A stretch of DNA of 64,000 bases, taken from Welwitschia mirabilis (Eukaryota > Gnetophyta > Gnetopsida > Welwitschiales). This document shows, piece after piece, positions 13,401-25,400 of the stretch (positions within the stretch are counted from its first letter, which is position 1; each line of letters opens with the position of its first letter). The notes under the pieces are model-generated. The model did no database searches and had not been told where the DNA came from. It saw only the letters and a program-made list of their open reading frames with translations. Position numbers and translations under genes: made by a program. The stretch is taken from the NCBI GenBank assembly GCA_051453625.1, contig JBOZIK010000001.1:253000053-253064052 (forward strand). The letters are read 5' to 3'.

Positions 13401-16400
13401 NNNNNNNNNNNAGATGCCCACCTAATAGGCTTATAGAGATTTTTGTGCATAGGACTCTACCAATGAGCACCTTCCTATGCCAAATTATAACCTATATCCA
13501 TTGGGGCCTATTTGATTTTGAACTTAATGGTACAATTATTCGATAGTCCCCTTGCTAAGAAGGGTAAATTTGAAAAGGGATCTAGTGGGAAATTCTTGCT
13601 CGTGCTTAAATGGGGGAAGGCTTCAACTTCTTTTGGTAGCTACGCAGTGTCTCTCGATTTGTTGGAGGATAGTCATCTTGAATGCTCTACTTGTTGCAAG
13701 CTTTGATCCTGCACTTGCTGCTAACCCTGCTGGTATGAAGTCGTGAACTTCTACCCTTGCCCCTCTAAGTGAGCACTTAGAAACAACATATGCTTTCTAC
13801 TTTGACCTCTTGAGTATTCTTTATTAATTATCATTATTACCTTTTTTTGTTGAACTGGGAGTAGGAGATCTCCTTGCTTACATGGAGAAGGTCATGGAGC
13901 AAAGATAGAAGCCTCCTTTGAAGATATGTGGAACTAGAGGAGTGGAAAGGGAAAATGAGAGAGACGAAGGAAAGTGTAATAGATGCAAGAAGGGAAAAGG
14001 GATGCAACGAAGTGGGAGTGAGAAGTAATAAAAGCTCAAGGTGGATTTCACCTTCTGCCTAAGCCATGTTCACAGAGAACATTAATAGATTCTTCTAAGT
14101 GCTCCTCCAATACCTTGGTAGAAGTTTGGAAGGGAGTTGAGGACTTTTAGATTGAGAGGTTACCCTTTTGTGTAGAGGACATCATTGACTAGTTGTGAGT
14201 TTCCTTTAGTTTGAGACAAGGCAAGGAACCAACCTTAGAATATGATAAAGAAGAGGAGGCTTAGAGACCGAGCATCCAGTTGTCCTCAGGGGCCAACTTG
14301 GCTAATGCTTTGAGAGAGAAGAGATGAATGCCATCTTTTTTTAGGAGCCTCATAGGAGTCTATGCACTTTTTCCCAAGTTTGCTTGCTCCTTATTAACAA
14401 ATCTACTACAGTTATGCATCAAATTTTCAATTCTTTTTGTGAGGTTTATGAGTGGGGAGCCTAATATTTCTAGGGAGCCTATTTAAAAGGAAGGTTAGAC
14501 ACTCCCATCCTTGTGCGGCTAACACCAAAACTAGGTGCACTATGGATTAGCTACTCGACGAAGGTTTGGGAGGAGAGGCCTTAGGAATTTATGGTCCAAG
14601 CACATCCAAAACCCCTTCATATCACTAACCCAAATTTTGTTGGACCTTTTGCCATTAAGTCTAATTTGGAGAAAGCCTCCCTTACACAACTTTCTTGCGA
14701 ACATTGGTAAAGCACCAATTAAAAAAAAAAAAAACCAAAAAAACTTTAAAAATAAAGAAAGAATGAAAGAATTAGAGGAAACACAAGAATCTCCAAGGAA
14801 GATGCCCACCCGATAGGCTTTTAGAGATCTTTGTGTATACGGCTTTACAAGTAAGCACCTTCCTATGCCAAATTATAGCCTATATCCATTGGGGCCCCTC
14901 TCATTTTGAACTTATGTTAACAACTATTTGATAGTCCCCTTGCTAAGAAGAGTAAATCCGAAAAGGGATCTAGTGGGAAGTTTATGCTCATGCTTAAATA
15001 GGGGGGAGGCTTCAACTTCTTTCGGTAAGTATGTGGTACCTTTCAGTTTGTTGGGGCATAGTTGTCTTGAATGATCTACTTATTGCAAGCTGTAATTCTC
15101 CACTTGCTACCAACCCCGATGGTATGAAGTCATGAACCTCTTCTTCTGTCCCTCCAAGTGAGCACTTAGAAGCATCATAGTCTTTCTACTTTGACCCCTT
15201 GAGTAATCTTTATTAATTATCGTTATTACCTTTTTTTGTTGAATTGGGGGTAGGGATCTCCTAGCTTAAATGAAGATGATCATCGAGCAAATGATAGAAG
15301 CCTTCCTTTGAAGAGATATGGAACTAGAGGAGATGAGAGGGAAATGCGACAAAGAAAAAGAAGCAAACTCCCCTCCTGGTGTTGCCAGTCCAAATGTTGG
15401 GGATGATTGATTAACATATTTTTTGTATCAAAAGCCAGCAGAGGAAGGAAGCAAAACAAATGCAAATAAAAACACACACAAGAGGTTTAACGAGGTTCAA
15501 CCCCTTAATAGCCTACATCCTCGAGAAAGCAGTCTTCAGCTCTTATTAATAGAAGTATGTTTTAGAGAGTACAAAATAAACATGATACACACAACAATGC
15601 AAGATACCCTTGTTAATGGGCTAAGGGATATAAATAAGAACTAGGTGGTGTAGTGAACCAATAAACCCTAAATAACTCCTACCTCTCATCTTCTTTTCTA
15701 GAGTTACAATTTTATACATCAAAGTACATGGTTGTTTGGCACAACGACATCATCTGTTTATATCAAATATGTACTTTCTGTTGTCTTGCAAACTAGATCA
15801 AGTTGCTCTGTCTGAGTTGAGTTTGGTACTCTCAAATTTGCAAAACTTGCAAACTCTATGAGTCTGGCAAGTCTGACGATTTTGGTGAGTCTAGGGGAAC
15901 TAAACTCATCTCAACAAGTTATGACATTCCAAACCCGCCTTAAGTCTCAGACCTGAGGTAAACTTGCGGAGTCTGAGGTGCATCTGACAACAGTAGTTTT
16001 AACTTGCTTTGGAGATTAACATTCAAAATCTTTGTCGCATATGACTGTAAATTCCAATGCTGAAACACAACAGCAGTGAAATATAGGGCTCTCTTGTCCA
16101 GTTATTCACATTTCACATTTGTCATTTGCTTCAGCCAGTCCGGGGCAGACAATTGAGAATTGCACTTCACTTCATTTGCCAACTGAAGTACTGTGTCACA
16201 TTCCTTCTAAGCAAGGATGTGCTCTATTGTAGTTTTCTAGACAACATAGTTTTTGGTTTTAACCTGTCTATTCATAGTCTGATAGCCTCACATCTCAAAA
16301 ATTGTATGGATGCAAAAATCATTGTCGAAATTGTATGGATGAACTTCCAAAATTTGCCATTGCTCAGCTTGCTTGCTTAAGAGTTGCAACGGAAAGTGTG

Positions 16401-19400
16401 AATTGCTTGCTTGTTACTATGCTTGATTTACTAACTTTGGTAATGAGGTTCACTCACAACTGATCATCAAACAATGCTAACAACACACCCCCCATGCCCT
16501 ACAAAAAGAAAATTTTTTTGTATTGTGTTCCAGATATTTACCATAGTAAAGGACCTGTCAGACAGTCATCACAGGATTTCTGTAAGAAAATAAAAAGGTA
16601 ACAGGAATTAATCCTCCCAGGACTTTACAGCTGTATGATATTCATTAATGAGACAAGGCAGATTATAATGCTTTTGTGGTTCAATGTCTGCTAGTATTAG
16701 CAATAGGCATGTTAGCCACGCATTGATAGTCCATAATAGCAATTGCTCAATCCTCTACCAGAAAGGGATGTATTGAGCTTCATTAGCCCAACCATTGCAT
16801 GGGAAAGTGCAAAAGAGATCTGACAGACGTTTACAATCCTTGTCTCAAATGATTATATCCTTTGATATCCAGTGCTACAAGTTTCGAAAGCTTTGGAATG
16901 AAATTCCATAACAGTTGACATGTCTTCTAATCGTTTGTATGTGTAAGCAATAGTACCTCCAGAAGCCCTGACATAGTTGGTCAACTTGGGATCAAAATAA
17001 GACTTAGGAGCACTGTGATTCAAGTGTAGTTGAGCCAACCAGTATTGTGGAGGAAGCCTTGGTGACTGGGTCCAAGCATGGCATATAAAACCGAAATAAT
17101 GATAATTCATGGCTTTGGGATTCTGAATGAGAATGTGAATAATAATTTTCTTTACAAAACGATGTAATCTTTGTGAACATGTGGGTAACCATAGTAGACT
17201 GAATGATTCTTACTTGTCATGAAAAGTTCCAAAGCAGGCTTTTCCTTCTCTAATGTAGTTTATTTTGCATACAGTTGCAAATGTACTTACCCTGAAGTCT
17301 GAAATTCCTTTTAGTTCCTTGTTTCCAAATGTTCCAAGAAATTGCCCCGTGAAAAGGAGATCCACCTACTGGAAATTTGAGACATTAGCAGGTTATTTTC
17401 ACTTGATCTCCTCAGAGCAAATCAAATCTGAATGCTGAAGTAAGAAATGAAGGATGTTCTTGTGTCTGACCTCACATGGGGCAAGCTAGAAGGAAGAGAG
17501 CACTCTCTTTCTTTCAGATCCCCTGTTGAAAGAATTTGTCATTTGTTGAACAGCCACATTGGAACATGTACTATTCTTGTGTGTTTGAAATTAATAACTT
17601 TATATTTAGTTTCTTATTATTCAAAATTACATATTCCAAATATTAAATGATTCACATGCCTTGTTTGTAAGGTGGTTCATTGTTAATTTTTGATAACATG
17701 CATATTCAGGGAATGCAGAATGTGCTACAGTTGGTCCAGTTTTGTTGTCTTATTCATTGTAGCATTGTTTTCATTGATTTTATCTTTCCATTTTATGAAT
17801 TCCTGTTGAACTTGAACATTTTAAGATTGCAGGAAAAATGGAAAAGAGCAGAGGAGGAATTGGAGAAATGGCGCTCTGCATTTCAAAATGGATCTTTTAT
17901 TCCTTCTGGAACTGCCCCTGGTACTCTTCCAACTTTGTTCTCTTGCTTGTTCTTAGTTCATACAAATTAATTGTTTGTTGTCATTGTTGCTTCATCTGTA
18001 CCTCCTGTGCCACAGTTTTGTACACATAGTCCTTGCTGAATGGAAAGTTATTTTTACCTTTACCTGTTTTCAGAGCCAAGTCTTGTAATAAACGAGTTTC
18101 AGAATCTAAAATCTTCAGAGGAATCATTGAAGGAACAGGTATCAATATTGCTAAATACTGTTTTGTGCAACTTTACAATACATAATACTAATTAAAAAAG
18201 AAAAAAGGAAAAAAGGAAAACATGTCTTCATGTTTTGATGTGCTTGCTTGAAGAATAATCTGATTTTATGTGCTCCTATTTTGGTTCTCTAACAGTTGGA
18301 AAAGGCCAGGAAGAAAGAAGCAGCATTCATTGTCAATTTTGCCAAAAGGGAACAAGAAATTGCTGAACTTAAGGTGCACATGCTATATAGTTGCTTACCC
18401 TTTCTTCTTAGTTTCGATCATGTTATTAACACATGTCTCCAATTGATCTGCTTACCCTTTCTTGTTAGTTTTGATCATGTTATTAACACATGTCTCCAAT
18501 TGATCTGGACACTATTTTATGCAGTACAGACAGAAAATTATGTGGATTATACAGTAACACATGCCATACTCTGGGTAATAGTAAAGTAAGCACTCAAGGG
18601 GGGATGTTGAAAGTAAATGCAAGCACAACCTTGCATGTGTGAAATTTTTAGTCTTATACCATAACGAGTACTTTCCGAATTCTTTAAATCTCAATACCTT
18701 TTCATATGACTTAAGGAATCAGCAGAAGACTCTTTTATCTTTTCTCTAGCTTTGTCGTCCTTTGAGTGTGTGATCGTAGCTTTGTAGTGATCTGGATTTA
18801 TCTGAGTTTACACTTATAATCGTTCTTCCACAGGGATATATGTGGTTACCTTAATCGAAAGATACAAGATTATTCTACTTGTAATAAAAACTCAAACAAA
18901 AGAAAAACTAGATGTTGGGATTAAAAGTGATCTTTAGTTGACAACGTAAGGGAGTGGAATGCTCCAACGGTGTAATTGATTCATTCTTTGCTCCACCTTT
19001 GCTTCATTGATTCTTGTATCCTGAAACATACACTAAATCGTCAAGTCATTAAGGCTTGGTGTGGAGGCATAATCTTATTTACCACATGAGTGTTGATAAG
19101 TTATCTAGTCCTCTGGATACTTCACAATGCTTTATATGCATGGAAAGAGTAAACCAAAGTGCACAAGACCCGTCAAACAACATGAATTATAAATCACAAA
19201 AGTAACGTCAAATAACTCACACGGTTCAAAAGAACTTGACAATTAAATAAGCTCACGTAAAGACTACTAATACCATTTTTTGATCATTAACAATAAAAGA
19301 ATGAACCTATTTTAAGAACTAGTCCTACTTAAATATTGCTAATACCAAATAACTTTGTGCATGAACAATGAAAAGGTTCAAACTGATTCTTATATTAAAA

Positions 19401-22400
19401 TCTGAAATGAATTATACATTATATCAATGAAGGAGGAAAAGAAGAAGAACTCCTCAACTAGCCTTGGATCTTTCTGCCTCTAAGAAAGAGTGTCAGAGCA
19501 CTATGACGTCCTAGCTTCTAAGTCTTTCCCATGTTGAGCCAACCGAAAGATGTTTATCATGGGAACTCAAGGCCCTTTTATGGATGAGGGAAGGCCTGGG
19601 TAGTTACGTCATGATTGCGTTAGGTGTTGTCATTATGCGTTAGGTGGTGGTTACATAAGAGGGGTTACTTAAGGGCAGTTACATAAGGAGCAAGTTACAA
19701 ATGTGTTTGGCATTTAGCCACAAGTATGATTCCTTTGTCTTCAAGTGCAAACATGACAATGATGGGTCCTTGGACTGTTGATGATGCTGCTAGTGGATGC
19801 CATGTCATGTATCTTTGTCTTGATCATCCTCATTCTGCCACATGTCGCTGCGACGTGTCATTTTGTACTTCTGCCATGTGTCATCGAAGTTAAAGATTAA
19901 ATCTGATTTATGTCCGATTGAGCCCATAAGTGAAATGGCTTTCATACCCTGAGAAGGTGCAGGAGCGTGAGTTTTTCACCATTCTGCCTCAAAAAGCTAT
20001 TGACGCTGGTAGTCTTGGTTGGTGGCGCCAGCGTTTGGTGCTAGAATTATTTGAGTTTTGGAAGTGTTCTTCAGACACTAGCTAAAAACCTGTTAATGTT
20101 GGGGGAAAGTCCAGAATATTATGAAAAATAGTAAAAAGGGTAGAAAACATTAATATCTGATAAAACAATGTGTTTTAATGTTTCTCCTTATACTAAATTG
20201 ATCAATTATCTTGCATAGAATGTCAATTTTCACATGCAAACACACCCCTTATCCAGTCTCTTGCTCCTTCCTTAGCAAAACATTGATGAAGACATGGTGA
20301 CATGGAAAAAATGACTTAAGTGAAAATGGCAAACACGGAAATGATATGACATTTTTTTTTGAAATTTTTGATCAATTTTTAACATTTAGGCATCAAAATC
20401 AAAAAAATCTATGATAACGGATGCCATATTGCCTAACCAAAATTAAACTTTGTCCTCAAAGTTACAAAAATAGGAAATTTTATATAAGGCTTTTGAGAAC
20501 AATATAATTACAAAGCTAGTGAATGATTTCATGAATGTATTTAGGGAAAACCACACTGCAATCTAAGGAAAAACAAAACCTAAATTCTAATGAAAATCCA
20601 TCATCTTCAAATTCAAAAGATATATTGCCTAAGTTACTGGCCACATGTATTGAAAATTTGTTGATTTATTTGACATTTAAAAGGATCACAATATCAAACA
20701 AATAAAGTATCTTTGAGTGAACCTGTTAGTAATAGAAAATTAGTTAAGCAAATTCTCAAGTACACAAGTTAAAGNNNNNNNNNNNNNNNNNNNNNNNNNN
20801 NNNNNNNNNNNNNNNNNNNNNNNNNNNNNNNNNNNNNNNNNNNNNNNNNNNNNNNNNNNNNNNNNNNNNNNNNNNNNNNNNNNNNNNNNNNNNNNNNNNN
20901 NNTCCAACAGAGTTAAGCATGTTGATAAATGAAGGAGTCAGTGGTGCATTGCCAACGAGTGTTTATAGCCCTGATGCAATTGAACATGTCATAAATTAAA
21001 TCGTTAGAGCTACACTGCCAGCGAGCGTCCATAGCCCCAATGCAGTTAACTAAACCCAATTTTAATGATCAATAAATAATGTGCTTTTTGGAGAGGAGAT
21101 ATCTTTATTTTCTTTTTAATCATCCTTATCATATTCAATAATTTTTTAATGCACGTAAAGGGGCCATTAGCTCATTAGCCTAATCAAGACAAATCTTGCC
21201 CCCATAAAATGCTTGGAAACAATTCGCTTAACATGAAAGTAGATTCCACCTTAATTCAACCATATTTTCTCATTGGGAGACCTTAAGCGAAACTAAACTT
21301 TAACAAGCTAACTCGAAAATAAGCAAAGTCTTTTCTCAAAAAACTATAGGTAAACTCAAATTTTACATAGTTCGAAATGACAAAGCAGTCACTTATTAAC
21401 GGTTTATTCCAATTAAGGGCCATCAACCGGGATCATCTAATCTCAAAGGGGAGGGTGGTTGATGGAGTTTATTAGGGACAACGAAGTGGATGGAATGGGT
21501 AACGAGTTTTGAGTTGATGATGATTTATTCAATGATGCGAATGGAATTTGGGGTTCCCCACTTGGAAATGTTTAAAGTCTGTGATTATAAAGGTGGTAGT
21601 GCTTGGGAGGTTTTAAATGAAAAAGGGTGTCAAGCACAAACTTTTTAAGAATTTTTGATTTTCTCAGGCCAAAATTTATTCTAAAAGAAAAATCTATACT
21701 AGAAGAAATATTTAAGCTAACATCACACAATGAAGTTAAAAATTTTTCTAGGCACTTCCCAAGGTATTGTAGATGTGAAGCTTTATGATGGTGAATGCAA
21801 AGTTTAGATGATGAATCAAAATTACACAAAGCATTCAAAGAGGAGACTGAATCCCTATAAACATTTATGCATGAATTCATAAAATTTTGAAGAACATCAA
21901 ATCTAGCAGTGAAATTAATACGTTCAAAATCAGAAATTTTCTAACCCTTAGGATGTCTTTGGTTGCCCAATAACTCACGTGAGACATCGCTTTTGGGTGA
22001 AGACAAAGGTGAATTGGAAATCATGGAAGAAGGCAATTGATTGTCAAAGAAAGTATTAGAAGATGGTTCCAAAGGTGAAGATGGCTTATCTTTCTCATTA
22101 AGGTTTAAATCTTGCTTAGAAGACAAACATGAAAATGACATAATGGGTTCAAGAGGTTGTTGACAAAAAGATTGTTTAAAGGATGGATCTTGAAATGGCT
22201 CTTGGTTAATGTTCTCTTCCTCATTAAGGTTCTTTAAGGATTCTTCCCCACAAGGTTGCACAAGCGACAGAGGTTGAGGTTCAAAGAAGTCAATGTCATT
22301 TCTTTCATTTATGTTGTCTATGGATTCGTCCTCTGATGTATAGCATTCTAATTTTCTTTTTCCCTCGAACGTTTGCTCACTGACCATGGATTGATCATCG

Positions 22401-25400
22401 TTATTTAAAGTATCTACTCCTACTCTAAATTATAGCCTATTTGTGTGCAACCTTTCACTCTCTAAGGCGTTTCTATACTTAAGGTCTTCTTGGGTATCAT
22501 CATTGGTTTCATTGTGGGCTTCAAAGTTTTCTTCCTCATTCCCAAGGGATATGATTTGGATGTTGTTGATGTTATTCTCTCCCTTCAAGGTCTTATAAGT
22601 TTTCGAGCTTATGGAATGTGGGACAGTTTTCTTCCTCTTGTTGGTTGAGTGTACTAAAGATTTGAGTAATGACTCGGTTTAACTGTTGGATATTTTACTC
22701 AAGCTTTTGGTTTGTTTGCATTGGGGCTTCCATGAATCTTGTAAGGGTGTCTTCCAAGGAATTTGAAGAGGGTTGTTGAGTTCTAGGAGATGAAGGGTAT
22801 TGGTTAAATGATGAAGAATATGGAAGGGAAGATGAGGGGTATTCATGGGAAGATGAATATGAATACGATGAAGGGAAAGGATCATGAGGGCTGAAGGAAC
22901 GTGTGGGATCAAACTCCTAAGTGTGAATATACCGATTTTGGTATTCATAATTGCAAGGAGTCTGATTTAGGTACAGATGGGTTTGAGGACACTCTTCAAA
23001 GGTTTGTCTAAGGCGAATAAAGTCTCATATAGTGCGCTTCAGTTGGTTATGGTTTTGGAAGCTGTAGGGGTAGATAGGTTGCTGATTGGAAGGTGTTTGA
23101 AATAGATTCGGAGCCCAACTCATGGTTTAAGTTTTAAGAAATAGTTGGCAGTTTCGACTAAGGGTTCACGTTTTCTGTATTTCTCTCAGTTTCGAAGGAG
23201 GCCTGCAACCCTAGAAGCTTCAGAGAGTTCACAAAAGGGTTTAGTTCAAGTCATAGTGTAGTCTGAGTAGGAATGCCGACAACGCCTGTCAGGGAAGGTG
23301 GCGGCACTGGTTTGATTAAGCAAAACGATTTGGAAAAAAGACAGAGGGGTCGCTCAGTTAGCGCAATAGGGTTTGGGTCACAGGGTCTGAGAAACAGGTA
23401 ACAGAGACCCAAAATGACAAAATCTTATGGAATTACAACTTTGGAAAATAAACCTAATGTTTTTAATCTTTCTTAGTTTTTTTTACAAAATTGAAAACTG
23501 ACATAAATGAAAAAGTTATAGAGATTTACAGAAATCAGAAAAACAAAAGATATAACAAATCGTTAGAGGCTTGGTTTCAATTTTAAATTTGCGATCTAAG
23601 GTTTGGCTGCACCTGCAGAAAAGTCGTTAGACCTGAAATGCGAAATATCAGATACAAAAATGAAGCTTCAGCTATTAGAAAAGATAACCAAACTCAACAA
23701 TTTGAACCAGTTCAGGTTTTACTGGAAAAGGACCAGTACCTACCATTGGAAGGAAAAACGAAAACACACAAAATAAAGAGAAAAGACTTGTTCGGGTATC
23801 ACTGGAAAAGGGACCAGTAACCACCACTAACAAAATACAAAGTAACTATAAATCGCAAGAAGAAAATTAAGTACTATAGAAAAACTTACCGTGCCAATAT
23901 ACCCCTGACAACAGTGCCAAAATCTGATCGTAGCTTTGTAGTGATCCAGATTTATCTGAGTTCACACTCAGAATCGTTCTTCCACAAGGATATATGTGAT
24001 AACTTTAATCAAAAGATACAGGATTATCCTACTTGTAATAAAAACTCAAACAAAAGAAAAACCAGATGTTGAGATTAAAAGTGATCTTTAGTTGATGACG
24101 TAAGGGAGTGGAATGCTCCAAAGGCCTAATTGATTCATCCTTCGCTCTACTTTTGTTTCACTGATTCTTGTACCCTGAGACATGCACTAAATCATCAGGT
24201 CATTAAGGCTCGACGTGGAGGCATAATCTCATCCACCACATGAGTGTTGGGAAGTTATCTAGTCCTCCTGATACTTCACAACCCTTTATAAGCATGGAAA
24301 GTGTGAACCAAAGTGTACAAGATCTGTCAAACAACAGGAACTATAAATCACATAAGTAACTTCAAATAACTCACATAGTTTGAAAGAACTTGACAATTAA
24401 ATAAGCTCATCTAAAGATTGCTAATATCATTTTCTGATCATTAACAATAAAAGAATGAACCTATTTTAAGAACTAGTCCTACCTAAATATTGCTAATACT
24501 AAATAACTTTGTGCATTAACAATGAAAGGGTTCAAACCAATTCTTATATTAAAAACTAAAATGAATTACACATTACATCAAAGAAGGAGGAGGAGGAGAT
24601 GAAGAACTCCTTAACTAGCCTCGGATCATTCGGCCCCCAAAAAAGTGTGTCAGAGCACCATGATGTCCTAGCCTTCAAGTCTTTTCCATGTTGAGCCAAT
24701 GAAAAGCTATTTACTATGGGGTGCTCAAGGTCCTTTTATAGATGAGGGAAGGCCTGGGTAGTTACATCATGATTGTGTTAGGTATTGTCATTATGCGTTA
24801 GGTGGCGGTTACATAAGAGGGGTTACTTAAGGGCGGTTACATAAGGAGCAAGTTACAAATGTGTTTGGAATGTAGCCACAAATAGGATTGCTTTGTCTTC
24901 AATCGCAAACATGCGGATGATGTGTCCTGTGTCCTTTGACTATTGATGATGCTGCCAACAGATGCCATGTCATGTATCTTCGTCTCAATCATCCTCATCA
25001 TGCCACATGTCACTGTGATGTGTCGTTTTGTATTTCCGCCATGTGTTGCTGGAATTAAAGATTAAATCTGATTTATGTCTGGCTGAGCCCATAAGTGAAA
25101 TGGATTTAATTCCCCGATAAGTGAAATGGATTTAATTCCCCGAGAGGGTGTAGGAATGTGAGTTTTTCACCATTCTACTTCATAGCAGGCGACGCGGGTA
25201 GTCTTGGCCGACTGCGCTGGCATTTGATGCTGGAATTATTTGAATATTGGAAGTGTTCTTCAGAAACCAGCTAAAAACCTGCTAATGTTAGGGGAAAGTC
25301 GATAATATTGTGAAAAACAATAAAAAGGGTAGAAAACATTAATATATGATAAAACAGTGCATTTTAATGTCTCTTTGTACTAAATTGATCAATTATCTTG

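Larger units (their letters stand above)
8731..15355 (+). repeat. Three tandem copies of a ~1.3 kb unit
   Basis: Copies start at about 8731, 10971 and 14037, each with AAGGTGGATTTCACCTT. Each continues through shared blocks such as GGCAAGG..GAACTAGCCT, ATGCATCAAATTTTCA, GGACCTTTTGCCATTAAG, AGATGCCCACC and GTATGAAGTC. Copies 1 and 2 end in GAAGTAAT(C/A)AAAGCT, while copy 3 loses similarity near 15355. Without N the copies are about 1.2-1.4 kb. Decayed open frames (8974-9279 in copy 1) and a charged Arg/Glu-rich frame at the end of each unit suggest a former coding sequence, possibly gag-like, which I do not recognise. Confidence 0.75.

Noticed and set aside
9377-13546. Long open frames of 300-360 codons on both strands
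   Set aside because: They consist almost entirely of undetermined residues from N runs and carry no information.
8731-15355. Centromeric or satellite array
   Set aside because: Only three copies, more than 1 kb long, diverged and with protein-like pieces, inside an intron. A local duplication is simpler.
16853-17110. 85-codon - strand open frame
   Set aside because: No recognisable domain, and the composition matches surrounding intron DNA.
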